Shown: positions 44,530-54,397, numbered from the stretch's first letter. The stretch is DNA of 64,000 nt from Janthinobacterium aquaticum (GCF_009208565.1 NZ_WFLK01000014.1:62001-126000); one strand, 5' to 3'. A program made the numbers and translations. Notes: generated from the letters alone by a model not told the origin.

Positions 44530-45699
44530 ATGAAAGCCCTGATGATTAGTCGCGATGGCCCCCTGCATGACGAGATCGCCGCGCAGGGCGCCGCGCGCAT
44601 GCCGGTGCTGCGCCTGCTCGATCGGCGCGCCAGCCTGCGCGAAGCGGTCGAGCGCGTGCTGGCCGAGGCGCCCGAGCTGGTCATTGTCGACGCCAGCGAC
44701 ATCGGCGCCGATGACGCCGACCTGTTCGAGCGGCTGGCGCGCCTGTATCCGGCAGCCGTGCTGATGCTGCTCACGCGCGGCCAGCAGCAGGAGGTGCTGA
44801 TCCGCGCCATGCGCGCCGGCATGCGCGAAGTGCTGCAGCTGCCGCTGGTGCACAAGGCCTTTCACGAGGCGATGGACCGGGTCGATATCCAGGCTGGCGT
44901 CACCCAGCTGCGCGATGGCAAGGTGCTGGCCTTTATCTCCTGCAAGGGCGGCAGCGGCGCCACTTTTCTGGCCACCAATTTCGCCTATGCGCTGGCCACG
45001 CTGGCCGGCTGCAAGGTGCTGTTGATCGACCTGCATGGACAGTTCGGCGACGCTACGCTGTATGTGTCGGACCAGAAGCCGTCGATGACGCTGTCGGACA
45101 TCTGCGCGCAGATCGCGCGCATGGACGGCGCTTTCCTGGCGTCCTGCCTGGTGCACGTGACGCCGGACTTCGGCGTGCTGGCCGCGGCTGACGATCCGGC
45201 CCACAAGGTCGACATGCAGCCCGACCATATGGACCGCATCCTGGCCGTAGCGCGCCAGCATTACGACTATATCGTGCTCGATGTGGGCCGCCAGATCGAT
45301 GCGCTGTCGCTGCGCGCGCTCGACGGCGCCGACGCCATCTATCCGGTGCTGCAGCTGGCCTTGCCCGATATCCGCGATGCGCGCCGTCTGCTCGATATTT
45401 TCCGCTCGCTCGGCTATCCGGGCGAACGCCTGCGCCTGATCGTCAACCGCTACACCAAAGGCGGCCGCCTGCGCCTGGCCGATCTGGAGCAGGCGCTGGG
45501 CGCCGAGGTGGTCCATACGGTGCCCAACGACTACCTGGCCGCCACCGATTCGGTCAACCAGGGCGTGCCGCTGCTGCAGCTGTCGCGCAGCAGCGCGCTG
45601 GCGCGCAGTCTGGCCGAACTGGTCGGGCAGGTCACGCAGCGCCGCGTGACGGAAAGCCGCAGCCTGTTCGACCGGCTGTTCAGTCGCAGCGAAGCCTGA
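44530..45699 (+). CDS. cpaE: CpaE/TadZ polar localisation ATPase
   Basis: 389 residues. A receiver-like N-terminal domain (about 1-125) is followed by a MinD/ParA-type ATPase. The P-loop is SCKGGSGATFLATNFAYALA, where the usual GK[ST] lysine is replaced (GAT), so ATP hydrolysis may be weak, as is known for TadZ. VLLIDLHGQFGDATLYV and YIVLDVGRQIDALSL are the following ATPase motifs. It positions the pilus machinery at the pole by family knowledge. Confidence 0.9.
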   Translation: MKALMISRDGPLHDEIAAQGAARMPVLRLLDRRASLREAVERVLAEAPELVIVDASDIGADDADLFERLARLYPAAVLMLLTRGQQQEVLIRAMRAGMREVLQLPLVHKAFHEAMDRVDIQAGVTQLRDGKVLAFISCKGGSGATFLATNFAYALATLAGCKVLLIDLHGQFGDATLYVSDQKPSMTLSDICAQIARMDGAFLASCLVHVTPDFGVLAAADDPAHKVDMQPDHMDRILAVARQHYDYIVLDVGRQIDALSLRALDGADAIYPVLQLALPDIRDARRLLDIFRSLGYPGERLRLIVNRYTKGGRLRLADLEQALGAEVVHTVPNDYLAATDSVNQGVPLLQLSRSSALARSLAELVGQVTQRRVTESRSLFDRLFSRSEA

Positions 45700-45731
45700 A
45701 TCACACCGAGTCATACCGAATCACACCATCA
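45700..45731. repeat. short degenerate tandem repeat before cpaF
   Basis: Three near copies of TCACACCGA/TCATACCGA at 11-bp spacing in the 44-bp gap between cpaE and cpaF, ending just before the GGGAGA ribosome site. Confidence 0.4.
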
Positions 45732-45743
45732 CCGGGAGATGAC

Positions 45744-47090
45744 ATGACCTTGCGCGAACGCCTGGCCGCCAATGAGCACAGCCGGCCCATGAATGACGGC
45801 CATGGCGCGCTGGCGCTGCACGCCTACCAGGAATTGAAAAAGAGCATGCACCAGACCATCCTCGACCGCATCGACCTGGAGCGATTGAAGCGCCTGACGG
45901 CCGAGCAGTTCAAGCACGAGCTGGCGTTATTGGTGCAGCGCGTGATCGAAGACGAGCGCATCGTCCTCAACCAGCATGAGCGCCACAGCCTGGTGCTCGA
46001 TATCCAGCACGAGATGCTGGGCTTCGGGCCGCTCGAGCCGCTGCTGGCCGACCCGGGCGTGTCCGATATCCTGGTCAATACCTGCGACAAGGTGTATGTC
46101 GAGCGCAGCGGGCGGCTGCAGCTGACCGACGTGACCTTCCACGACAACGCGCACCTGATGAAGATCATCGAGAAGATCGTCTCGCGGGTCGGCCGGCGCG
46201 TCGATGAATCGAGCCCGATGGTCGATGCGCGCCTGCCCGACGGCTCGCGCGTAAACGCCATCATCCCGCCGCTGGCGGTCGACGGGCCGATCCTGTCGAT
46301 CCGCCGCTTTGCCGTGCAGCCTTTGACGATGGCCAACCTGCTCGACTACAAGAGCCTGACGCCGCCAATGGTGCAGGTGCTGCAGGCGCTGGGCCAGGCC
46401 AAGGTCAATATCCTGATCTCGGGCGGCACCGGCAGCGGCAAGACCACCTTGCTCAATGTGCTGTCCGGTTTTATTCCCGGCAGCGAGCGCATCGTCACCA
46501 TCGAGGATGCGGCCGAACTGGCGCTGCGCCAGCCGCATGTGGTGCGCCTGGAAACGCGCCCGCCCAATATCGAGGGCAAGGGCGAAGTGTCGCAGCGCGC
46601 GCTGGTGCGCAACGCGCTGCGCATGCGCCCCGACCGCATTATCCTGGGCGAGGTGCGCGGCGCCGAGGCGATCGACATGCTGCAGGCGATGAACACCGGC
46701 CACGAAGGTTCGCTGGCCACCATCCACTCGAACACGGCGCGCGATGCGCTGGCGCGGCTGGAAAACATGGTCGGCATGGCCAACCTGAACCTGACCGCGC
46801 GCGCCACGCGCCAGCAGATCTGTTCGGCCGTCACGGTGGTGATGCAGGTGTCGCGCCTGACCGATGGTGCGCGCAAGCTGGTCAGCCTGCAGGAGGTGAC
46901 CGGGATGGAAGGCGAGATTATCGCCATGCATGAAATTTTCCGCTTCGAGCAGACCGGCGTCGATGCTGATGGAAAGGTGCTGGGCCACTTTGGCGCCACC
47001 GGCGTGCGCCCGCGCTTTGCCGAGCGCCTGCGCATGTTCGGCGTGCCGGTGCCCGACAGCGTGTTCGATCCCGACCGCATCTACGAGTAG
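45744..47090 (+). CDS. cpaF: CpaF/TadA secretion ATPase
   Basis: 448 residues. GspE-type ATPase: [23 protein letters not shown], Walker [14 protein letters not shown], Asp box and Walker [17 protein letters not shown], and His box [22 protein letters not shown]. It powers pilus assembly from the cytoplasm with TadB and TadC. The start follows GGGAGATGAC. Confidence 0.94.
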   Translation: MTLRERLAANEHSRPMNDGHGALALHAYQELKKSMHQTILDRIDLERLKRLTAEQFKHELALLVQRVIEDERIVLNQHERHSLVLDIQHEMLGFGPLEPLLADPGVSDILVNTCDKVYVERSGRLQLTDVTFHDNAHLMKIIEKIVSRVGRRVDESSPMVDARLPDGSRVNAIIPPLAVDGPILSIRRFAVQPLTMANLLDYKSLTPPMVQVLQALGQAKVNILISGGTGSGKTTLLNVLSGFIPGSERIVTIEDAAELALRQPHVVRLETRPPNIEGKGEVSQRALVRNALRMRPDRIILGEVRGAEAIDMLQAMNTGHEGSLATIHSNTARDALARLENMVGMANLNLTARATRQQICSAVTVVMQVSRLTDGARKLVSLQEVTGMEGEIIAMHEIFRFEQTGVDADGKVLGHFGATGVRPRFAERLRMFGVPVPDSVFDPDRIYE

Positions 47091-47099
47091 GAGGGCGTC

Positions 47100-48083
47100 A
47101 TGGACCTGGTGTTTTACGGCTTTGCCGTGGTGCTGTTTGCCGCCTGCATCCTGATGGTGGAAGGCGCCTGGCTATGGTGGTCGGGCACGCATGGCAGCGC
47201 GGCGCGGCGCATCAACCGGCGCTTGCGCCTGATGGCGGCGCGCGGCGAAGCGGGCGGCGAACGCGTGTCCATCCTCAAGCAGCGCCGCTATGCGCACGCG
47301 CCGGGCCTTGACCGGCTGCTGCGGCGCCTGCCGCGCGCGGCCATGCTCGATCGCCTGCTGCTGCAGTCCGGCCTGTCGTGGTCGGTGGCGCAATGGCTGG
47401 CTGGCGCCGGCGCCGCGCTGCTGGCCGCGCTGGTGCTGCTGGTGCTGTGGCCGATGCCGATACCCGCGCCGGGCGCCTTGCTGCTGCTGGTGCTGGCCGT
47501 TGGCGCGCCCTGCCTGATCGTGCTGCGCGCGCGCGCAGCGCGGCTGAAGAAAATCGAAGCCCAATTGCCCGAGGCGGCCGACTTTCTGGCCCGGGCGCTG
47601 CGCGCCGGCCATTCGTTTGCCAACGTGCTGCATATGGTGGGGGAGGAACTCAATGAACCGATCAGCGGCGAATTCCGGCTGGCGCACGAAGAGATCAACT
47701 ACGGTGTGCCGATGAACGAGGCGCTGCAGAACCTGGCCGCGCGCATCCCTCTGACCGACTTGCGCTACCTGGTCATTGCGGTGCTGGTGCAGCGCGAATC
47801 AGGCGGCAACCTGGCCGAGGTGCTGGCCAGCATTGCACGCATTATCCGCGCCCGCTTGAAGCTGCTGGGGCAGGTGCGCGTGCTGTCGGCCGAAGGGCGC
47901 ATGTCGGCCTGGGTGCTGGGACTGATGCCGGTGGTGATGATCGGCGTGATGTCGCTGGTCAATCCACAGTACATCAGCCTGTTGTGGCTGGACCCCAGCG
48001 GCATTCGCCTGCTGTGGTATGCGGCCGGCATGGTGCTGCTGGGCGTGCTGTGGATGCGCAAGGTGATACGCATCCGTATTTGA
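47100..48083 (+). CDS. tadB: TadB inner-membrane platform protein
   Basis: 327 residues with about four membrane helices and the type II secretion F domain (LPEAADFLARALRAGHSFANVLHMVGEELNEPISGEFRLAHEEINYGVPMNEALQNLAAR, then QRESGGNLAEVLASIARIIRAR). It forms the inner-membrane platform with TadC. Starts 9 bp after cpaF, with GGAGGGC. Confidence 0.93.
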   Translation: MDLVFYGFAVVLFAACILMVEGAWLWWSGTHGSAARRINRRLRLMAARGEAGGERVSILKQRRYAHAPGLDRLLRRLPRAAMLDRLLLQSGLSWSVAQWLAGAGAALLAALVLLVLWPMPIPAPGALLLLVLAVGAPCLIVLRARAARLKKIEAQLPEAADFLARALRAGHSFANVLHMVGEELNEPISGEFRLAHEEINYGVPMNEALQNLAARIPLTDLRYLVIAVLVQRESGGNLAEVLASIARIIRARLKLLGQVRVLSAEGRMSAWVLGLMPVVMIGVMSLVNPQYISLLWLDPSGIRLLWYAAGMVLLGVLWMRKVIRIRI

Positions 48084-48112
48084 GTTTGAGAGTTGAGCTG
48101 AGAGGAGCAAGC

Positions 48113-49054
48113 ATGACAGGCGCACAATGGCTGTTTCTGCTGATCGTGTTTCTGGTGGCGGCCGGCCTGGCCGGCGTGGCGTGGCTGGCGTTTTTTTCCG
48201 GCGCCGTGCGCCAGCGCCTGTCCGGCGTGATGGCGCCGCCGGCCGTTGCCAGCACGGTGCCGGAAAGCGGCTGGGTCGAGCGGGTGGCGCGCGCCGCAAC
48301 GCCGCTGGGCAGGCTGTCGCTGCCCGATGAGGGCTGGGAGCGTTCGCCGCTGCGCACGCGCTTCATGAACGCCGGCTGGCGCCAGGCCAGCGCGCCGACG
48401 CTGTATTTTGCCGCCAAGTCGGCGCTGGCGCTGCTGTTTCCCGCCTTGCTGGCGCTGGTTGCTGCCAGCGCCATGGCCGGCCAGCTGCGCAGTGCGCTGC
48501 TGTTGCTGCTGTGCGTGAGCGCGACGCTTGGCTACTACCTGCCCAACCTGGTGCTGTCGGTCACGGCCAGCCGGCGCCAGCGCGATATCTTTGAAAACAT
48601 CCCCGATGCGCTCGACCTGCTGACCGTCTGCGTGGAGGCGGGCCTGAGCCTGGAGCGTGCGCTGGTCAAGGTGTCGGGCGAGATCCATATCAAGAGCGTG
48701 GTGCTGGCGCAGGAACTGCAGCTGGTGCTGATGGAAATGCGCGCCGGCTTTACCAAGGAAAAAGCCTTGCGCAACCTGGCCCTGCGCAGCGGCGTGGAAG
48801 ACGTCGATGTGCTGGTGGCCATGCTGATCCAGTCCGAGCGCTTCGGCACCAGCATGAGCGATTCCTTGCGCGTGCACTCCGACAATCTGCGCGGCAAGCG
48901 CAGCCTGCTGGCCGAGGAAGCGGCCGCCAAGATCGCCCTGAAACTGCTGTTTCCGCTGATTTTCTGTGTGTTTCCCACCCTGATGCTGGTGCTGATGGGC
49001 CCTGCCGTGATCGAAGTCTATCGCGTGCTGGTGCCGGCCATGGCCAGCCGCTGA
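48113..49054 (+). CDS. tadC: TadC inner-membrane platform protein
   Basis: 313 residues. T2SS F-domain: IPDALDLLTVCVEAGLSLERALVKVSGEI, LRNLALRSGVEDVDVLVAMLIQSERFGTSMSDSLRVHSDNLRGKR, EEAAAKIALKLLFPLIFCVFPTLMLVLMGPAVI. Partner of TadB. ATG 48113 follows GAGAGGAGC; an earlier open frame has no support. Confidence 0.93.
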   Translation: MTGAQWLFLLIVFLVAAGLAGVAWLAFFSGAVRQRLSGVMAPPAVASTVPESGWVERVARAATPLGRLSLPDEGWERSPLRTRFMNAGWRQASAPTLYFAAKSALALLFPALLALVAASAMAGQLRSALLLLLCVSATLGYYLPNLVLSVTASRRQRDIFENIPDALDLLTVCVEAGLSLERALVKVSGEIHIKSVVLAQELQLVLMEMRAGFTKEKALRNLALRSGVEDVDVLVAMLIQSERFGTSMSDSLRVHSDNLRGKRSLLAEEAAAKIALKLLFPLIFCVFPTLMLVLMGPAVIEVYRVLVPAMASR

Positions 49055-49065
49055 AAGGAGTGCTG

Positions 49066-49737
49066 ATGCCTGCCGCTGTCATCCCTATCCCTGTCGTGCG
49101 CATCGCTGTGCTGGCCGCCAGCCTGGCGCTGGGCGGCTGTATTGCGCCGATACCCTTGGGCGTCGCGCTGCCGCCCGATGATCGGCAGCGCGTCTATGCG
49201 CTGGAAAAAGCCTGCCTGCCCGATCCGCCCAATGCGCTGGCCTGGCAGCATCCGGCGCTGGTACAGGCGTCTGCCGAAGTAGCGCCTTTGGCTGCGCCGG
49301 AGCTTACCGGCATGGCCCGCGTCGTGATCACGCAAAGCGATGGCATGGCGCGTTTGCAGCGGGTGGCGGGCACGCAGCGCCGGCCCGAGGCGCAGCCTTT
49401 GCTGCGGCTGGAGGTGCTCAACGGCAATGGCGTGCCCGGCATGGCCGCCACGCTGGCGCGCAGTCTGGCGGCGGGGCCGTTGCAGTTGCTACGCTTTGGC
49501 AATGCCGCTTCATTCAAGGTGTCGCGCACGCGTATTGAATATCGAGGCCCGCATGCTACTGCGGCCCGCCGGCTGGCGCGGCAAATCGGGCCACACGTGG
49601 CGGTGCTGGCAGTCGACGGCCAGGGCGCGGATCTGCGCCTGATCGTGGGCCGCGACATGGTCGAGGCGGCGGTGCTGCACCGGTTCTATCTGCAGCAACT
49701 GCAGCTGGCGCGCAAGGCGTTGGCCAGTTTGGGTTGA
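49066..49737 (+). CDS. lipoprotein with LytR C-terminal-like domain, Tad locus
   Basis: 223 residues. Signal with lipobox LGGC; the mature part ends with a LytR_C-type fold (LLRLEVLNGNGVPGMAATLARSL, RFGNAASFKVSRTRIEYRGPHATAARRLARQIG). This domain is found in cell-wall and pilus-associated proteins. Position directly after tadC suggests a pilus-anchoring or secretin-assisting role, possibly replacing TadD, which is absent here. ATG 49066 follows AAAGGAG. Confidence 0.8.
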   Translation: MPAAVIPIPVVRIAVLAASLALGGCIAPIPLGVALPPDDRQRVYALEKACLPDPPNALAWQHPALVQASAEVAPLAAPELTGMARVVITQSDGMARLQRVAGTQRRPEAQPLLRLEVLNGNGVPGMAATLARSLAAGPLQLLRFGNAASFKVSRTRIEYRGPHATAARRLARQIGPHVAVLAVDGQGADLRLIVGRDMVEAAVLHRFYLQQLQLARKALASLG

Positions 49738-49769
49738 TGAAGCAGACATGGCTGGCGTTAGAATAAGCC

Positions 49770-50072
49770 ATGGCAAACAAAAAACCCACTTTCCCCGGCC
49801 CGCGCACGGCGCGCGGCGCGGTGCTGGCGGTGCTGCTGTCGAACCGCGACCAGACCGGCGCCGAGCCGCTGGCCGGGCGCGTGTCGCTGGCGGCCATCGT
49901 CAAGGCGCTCAAGCGCAAATACCACTGGCCGATTGAAACGCACAGTTTTCCGGCCAATACCGAAGACGGCCGCGCCAGCTGGGCCACCGTCTACAGCCTG
50001 CCTGAAAAAGTCATCGCTGCCGCCTTGAAGAATGGCGGCAGCGACTGGCTCGACAGCCGCCGCAGCAGCTAG
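49770..50072 (+). CDS. small protein of unknown function
   Basis: 100 residues (MANKKPTFPGPRTARGAVLAVLLSNRD...), basic, with a helix-turn-helix-like middle part (VSLAAIVKALKRKYHWPIETHSF) that reads like a small winged-helix. No promoter or partner is obvious; it is 32 bp after the last Tad gene and convergent with the phosphoesterase gene. Confidence 0.7.
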   Translation: MANKKPTFPGPRTARGAVLAVLLSNRDQTGAEPLAGRVSLAAIVKALKRKYHWPIETHSFPANTEDGRASWATVYSLPEKVIAAALKNGGSDWLDSRRSS

Positions 50073-50082
50073 CCGATAGCGC

Positions 50083-52212
50083 TTACTCCTGCGGCAGCAG
50101 CGCCAGCGCAGCACTGAAGTCGCCCATCGGCTTGCCGCCGTTGGCCACCAGCGCCTTGTCGCGCGTGCTCAAGCCGTCGAGTACCGGCAGCGAGAAGCGG
50201 TGGGTAATGGCGCGCAGGATCGAGGCCGAGTCGTACTGCGTATGGTCGACCGTGCCTTTTTTCACGTAAGGCGAGACCAGGATCGCCGGCACGCGCGTGC
50301 CCGGACCCCAGCGGTCGCCTTTCGGTGGCGATGCGTGGTCGTAGAAGCCGCCGTTTTCATCGTAGGTGACGATGACCAGCATGTTCTTCCACTGAGGGCT
50401 CTTTTTCAGCTGTTCGATCACGCTGGCGATATGCGCGTCGCCATCGGCCACGCTGGCGTAGCCGGGATGCTGGTTCAGGTTGCCTTGCGGTTTGTAGAAG
50501 GTCACCGGCGGCAGCTTGCCGGCGGTAGCGTCGCTCATGAACTGGCTGTCGAAGTCGCGCAGGTGGGCGGCACGGTAGGCGGGCGCCTTGACCGGGTCCA
50601 TATTGGCAAAGTAATTGAACGGCTGGTGATGGAACTGGAAGTTCGGCGGGTTGGGGAAGCTGCCTCGGCTGGCGGCGGTGGCGCGCGCGGTGGTGTCCTT
50701 CCAGGCGCCGGCGTACCAGGCCCAGTCGATGTTTTTACCGGACAGCAGGTCGCCGATATTGGTCTGCGTCTGTGGCGGCAAGGTGGTGGCTTTGCTGGTG
50801 TCGGCATAAAGCTTGCTGCCGTCGTCGCCCGCCGGCGCATTACTGCTTGGCTGGAAGGCCGGCTGCATGGTGTTGACGGCGTAGAACATGCCGCTGCTGT
50901 CGGCCGGCGTCAGCGTGCTGTCGTTGGCGTAGACCGGTGCACCATTGAGTACCGTCGCCGGGGAGCTGGCCGACGGCGTCAGGCGCACGAAGTTGCCCTT
51001 GGCGTCAACGTCGATCTTCGAGATCGAACCCTTGGCCACCGAGGTGTCGGCATTCGGGTAGGTCGGTGCGCAGGCGCAGATCAGGTACTGGTGGGTGAGG
51101 AAGGAGCCGCCGAAGGCGCCGATAAACATATTGTCGGCCAGCGCATATTGTTTGGCGATATCCCACAGCTTCATCTTGCTGCCGTCGTAGTAGCCCATCG
51201 AGAGGCCGCCGGCGTCGGAGTAGGCCGCAAACTTGTCGTTGGCGCCGCCGTTGATCTGCATCTGGTTGTTGTAGAAACGGTGCACCAGATCGCGCGTGAT
51301 GACCGATTGCGGCAGGTTGAACGGACCGTTGGCGTCATCGATCTGGAACGGCTTGTTGGGCAGGTTGGCCGTTTGCGCCTGGGTGATCACGGTGCTCTGG
51401 CCGGCAGCCGTCATGCCGCCCCAGGTTGGCGGCAGCACGGGCAGGGTGCTGCCGTCGATGTCTTTCTGCGGCACGTAGGCCGAGGTCGAGGTCGGGTTCA
51501 CGCCTGGCACGCCGTTCGCTCCGGGGAACAGGCCGTACAGATTGTCGAAGCCGCGGTTTTCCGCGTAAATCACCACGATGGTCTGGATATTGTTCAGTGC
51601 CAGGCCGCTGTTCATCGCTGCCAGTGCATCGGCCGGTGCGGCCTGGGCGCTGGCCGTGGCGATCACCGCCGTGGCGCTGCTGTTTTCTGCTTTCAGCTTG
51701 GCCAGGTCGTCACCGCTGGCCTTGTTGAAGTCGGCATTCATGGCCGATTCCGATACGCCGATGCGCGCGGCCAGCTTGCTGCTGGCGCTGGCAAAGTCAC
51801 CGCCGTTGCTGTCCATGATCTGCGCCAGTTCGGTCGAGATGGCGCTGACAAAGCCGGCGTGGCCGGCTGGCGCGCGCAGCATCAGCTTTTGCGTGACCTT
51901 GCTGCCGGCGTCGCCCACGGTTTCGTGGCGGATCGCATCGGTGCCCACCACGGCCAGCACGGCGCCTTCGCCGTCGAGCAGGAAGCTGCCGTCGGCGGCG
52001 GTCCTGACCGGGGCCGATTTGGCGTCGCAGGTCAGCCTGGCGGTGCTGCTTTCCAGGCAGACCTGGGCGTTTTCATAGTAGCTGCCGATCACCTGGCCCT
52101 GGACGGCGGGTGTCACGTGGTAGTTGCTGCCGCAGGCTACCAGTGCGGTGCCCAGGCTCAGCGCGATCAGGACGGGGAGGGGACGTAATGCAAATCTCGC
52201 ATGCAGATTCAT
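50083..52212 (-). CDS. acid phosphatase/phospholipase C-like phosphoesterase (AcpA type), lipoprotein
   Basis: 709 residues. Lipobox LVAC (Cys27); a leading domain up to about residue 190, then the phosphoesterase core: TIVVIYAENRGFDNLYGLFPGANGVPG, ending in VIVTYDENGGFYDHASPPKGDRWGPGTRVPAILVSPYVKKGTVDHTQYDSASILRAITHRFSLPVLDG. These are AcpA/PLC-type metal and catalytic segments, with the NxGFDxLYG motif. It probably removes phosphate from external esters at the cell surface. Divergent from the cytochrome c peroxidase gene. Confidence 0.9.
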   Translation of the reverse strand: MNLHARFALRPLPVLIALSLGTALVACGSNYHVTPAVQGQVIGSYYENAQVCLESSTARLTCDAKSAPVRTAADGSFLLDGEGAVLAVVGTDAIRHETVGDAGSKVTQKLMLRAPAGHAGFVSAISTELAQIMDSNGGDFASASSKLAARIGVSESAMNADFNKASGDDLAKLKAENSSATAVIATASAQAAPADALAAMNSGLALNNIQTIVVIYAENRGFDNLYGLFPGANGVPGVNPTSTSAYVPQKDIDGSTLPVLPPTWGGMTAAGQSTVITQAQTANLPNKPFQIDDANGPFNLPQSVITRDLVHRFYNNQMQINGGANDKFAAYSDAGGLSMGYYDGSKMKLWDIAKQYALADNMFIGAFGGSFLTHQYLICACAPTYPNADTSVAKGSISKIDVDAKGNFVRLTPSASSPATVLNGAPVYANDSTLTPADSSGMFYAVNTMQPAFQPSSNAPAGDDGSKLYADTSKATTLPPQTQTNIGDLLSGKNIDWAWYAGAWKDTTARATAASRGSFPNPPNFQFHHQPFNYFANMDPVKAPAYRAAHLRDFDSQFMSDATAGKLPPVTFYKPQGNLNQHPGYASVADGDAHIASVIEQLKKSPQWKNMLVIVTYDENGGFYDHASPPKGDRWGPGTRVPAILVSPYVKKGTVDHTQYDSASILRAITHRFSLPVLDGLSTRDKALVANGGKPMGDFSAALALLPQE

Positions 52213-52403
52213 TTTTCATGCCTTCTGGGTGGAAAACGTCGCATGCTAGGCAGGCAATATGTCAGCCCCATGACATTACAGGGTGCTGTTACATGCGAAA
52301 CATGCGGTAATTTTTGCGCTGTTTTTGACGCCGGTTTGTCACGCCGATGTCATATGGCGTTGTTACGCTGCCCGACCATGTTCCATAGCTGCCTGCCTTC
52401 GCC
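52213..52403. promoter_or_regulatory. divergent promoter region, phosphoesterase/peroxidase
   Basis: 191 bp between the two divergent starts. Holds a symmetric TGTCA-GCCCCA-TGACA (around 52260-52275). No clear Pho box of two CTGTCAT repeats at 11-bp spacing was found. Confidence 0.4.
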
Positions 52404-53660
52404 ATGATGAAATTGACCTTGTCCCTGCTGTTTGCCAGCCTGCTCGCCGCCTGCCAGCCGCAGCACGCCAGCGCGCCTGCCGACAAACCCGCTCCGGCCT
52501 ATCTGAAGGGCGCCTACGCGCCTACCCTGAAACGCCAGCCCAGCGTGGCCGAGATGACCGCCATGGGCCGCGCCATGTTTTTCGAGCCGAGCCTGTCGGT
52601 ATCGGGCAAGATGTCGTGCGCCAGCTGCCACAGCCCCGAGCATGCCTACGGACCGCCCAACGGCCTGGCAGTGCAGCTGGGCGGCCCCGAGCTGAAAGAC
52701 GCCGGCACGCGCGCCGCGCCGTCGCTGCGCTATCTGCAGAACGCGCCGGCCTTTACCGAGCATTTTCATGACGACGACGGCGACGACAGCGTTGACGCCG
52801 GCCCCACCGGCGGTCGCAACTGGGACGGCCGCGCCCAGTCCGGCCACGAGCAGGCGCTCACGCCGCTGCTGGCCGCGCATGAAATGGGCAACCGCGATAC
52901 CGCAACCGTGCTGGCCAAACTGAAGCAAGGCCCGCTGGCCGCGCAGTTCCGCCAGACCTACGGCAACGATATTTTCGATCAGCCAGATGAAGCGTTGCGC
53001 TGGGCGCTGATGTCGCTCGAAGTATTCCAGGAGAGCCCCACCGATTTCTATCCCTACACCAGCAAATACGACGGCTTTTTGCGCAAGCAGGTGCAACTCA
53101 ATGCCCAGGAGCTGCGCGGCCTGGCGCTGTTCAACGATGAAACCAAAGGCAACTGCGCCTCCTGCCATATCAGCCGCATCAGCGACGGTGGCGCCTTCCC
53201 GCAATTTACCGACTATGGCCTGATCAATATCGGCGTGCCGCGCAACGGCAAGCTGCCCGTCAACGCCGACCCAAGCTACTTCGACATGGGCCTGTGCGGT
53301 CCGGACCGCACCGACCTGAAGGATCACAAGGAGTACTGTGGCGCCTTCAAGACGCCGACCTTGCGCAATATCGCGCTGCGCAAGGTGTTCTTCCATAACG
53401 GCAGCTTTACCAGCCTGGAGCAGGTACTGCGCTTCTACGTGCAGCGCGATACGGCGCCGCAAAAGTGGTATCCGAAAAACCCGGACGGCAGCGTGCACAA
53501 ATTTGACGACCTGCCACCGGGCCTGGAAGCGAATGTCAATGTTGAAGCGCCATTTGACCGCCAGAAGGGCCAGGCGCCGGCGCTGAACGAGAAGGAGATC
53601 GCCGACGTGATCGCGTTTCTCAAGACGCTGACCGACGGTTATGTCATCAAGAAGAGCTGA
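52404..53660 (+). CDS. di-haem cytochrome c peroxidase family protein (MauG/CcpA-like), lipoprotein
   Basis: 418 residues. Lipobox LAAC (Cys17) and two c-type haem sites, CASCH at 72-76 and CASCH near 252-256. The pattern AMGRAMFFEPSLSVSGKMSCASCHSPEHAYGPPNG and the C-terminal TPTLRNIALRKVFFHNGSFTSLEQVLRFYVQRD are typical of bacterial di-haem peroxidases. It should reduce hydrogen peroxide or oxidise a periplasmic partner. Followed by an inverted repeat (53661-53682). Confidence 0.92.
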   Translation: MMKLTLSLLFASLLAACQPQHASAPADKPAPAYLKGAYAPTLKRQPSVAEMTAMGRAMFFEPSLSVSGKMSCASCHSPEHAYGPPNGLAVQLGGPELKDAGTRAAPSLRYLQNAPAFTEHFHDDDGDDSVDAGPTGGRNWDGRAQSGHEQALTPLLAAHEMGNRDTATVLAKLKQGPLAAQFRQTYGNDIFDQPDEALRWALMSLEVFQESPTDFYPYTSKYDGFLRKQVQLNAQELRGLALFNDETKGNCASCHISRISDGGAFPQFTDYGLINIGVPRNGKLPVNADPSYFDMGLCGPDRTDLKDHKEYCGAFKTPTLRNIALRKVFFHNGSFTSLEQVLRFYVQRDTAPQKWYPKNPDGSVHKFDDLPPGLEANVNVEAPFDRQKGQAPALNEKEIADVIAFLKTLTDGYVIKKS

Positions 53661-53682
53661 AGGCCCATCCTATGGGATGGGA
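53661..53682 (+). terminator. hairpin after the peroxidase gene
   Basis: Imperfect inverted repeat AGGCCCATCC-TAT-GGGATGGGACC directly after the stop, GC-rich. It lacks a strong U-tract, so it may act as a stem-loop rather than a full intrinsic terminator. Confidence 0.45.
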
Positions 53683-53734
53683 CCTCCATTTTCGGCTTCA
53701 GCCGAGCGTGCACTGGTGTGCGAGGCGATGGCCG

Positions 53735-54251
53735 GCGCAGGCCGGCGCCGTGATTGTCGATCCTTGCGACTTGCCCAGCGCAGAAGAATTGGCCAGCGTG
53801 CGCTCGTGCGTGTTCCGCAGTGAATTCAAGGCCAGCCTCGATGCCCTGCTGGCGCAGCTGCAGCCTTGCGGCATGGCGGCCATGGACGACATTATCGAAT
53901 GGAACCGCCAGCATCCCGAGGCGATTCCCTACGGCCAGCGCAGCGCCCGGCATGCTGTCGGCGCAATACGTGGCGGAGCGCCAGCGCGATATTGTGCTCA
54001 GCCGCGACGACGGCATCGATGCGGCGCTGGCGGCCGGCGCCGTCCAGGTGCTGCTGGCGCCGATGAGTGCCGCCGCCAAATGCACCGGCAAGGCCGGCGC
54101 GCCGGTGCTCGCCATTCCGCTGGGCGTTGACGCCGACGGCCTGCCTTTCGGCGTCACGCTTTTTGCGGCGCGGGGAGCCGATGCGCTGGTGCTGCAGGCG
54201 GGAGCGTGGATCGAGAACCTGATCGGCGAGCGGATGCACTGGCAGCCATGA
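53735..54251 (+). pseudogene. amidase (amidase-signature family) remnant
   Basis: The first frame reads PAQAGAVIVDPCDLPSAEE...HPEAIPYGQ, the second continues LSAQYVAERQRDIVLSRD...GIDAALAAGAVQVLLAPMSAAAKCTGKAGAPVLAIPLGVDADGLPFGV to IENLIGERMHWQP. Together they are the C-terminal third of an amidase. The frameshift lies at about 53940-53950. The N-terminal part with the Ser-Ser-Lys active site is missing; upstream sequence reads as unrelated peptide. It is a decayed fragment and there is no sign of function. Confidence 0.8.
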
Positions 54252-54397
54252 ATTTGCGTTTTTACCACACAGTTATCAGGAACGCCATGGATGGTAAATA
54301 GTTGACTTGACGCAATATGCTGCGCCGGGTTTAACTGTGCCTGCACGGGCGCCCGGATCTTCCTGGCCGCTGCTGCATTTCCCCTTCTGGAGTTCCC

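Noticed and set aside
45700-45731. possible CRISPR-like repeats
   Set aside because: Repeats are only 9-11 bp with no spacers; too short and degenerate.
50200-52188. 662-residue plus-strand open frame
   Set aside because: Antisense shadow of the phosphoesterase gene; composition (Val/Arg/His-rich) is unlike a real protein.
52213-52403. Pho box upstream of the phosphoesterase
   Set aside because: CTGTAAT/CTGACAT-like words occur but at 16-bp rather than 11-bp spacing.
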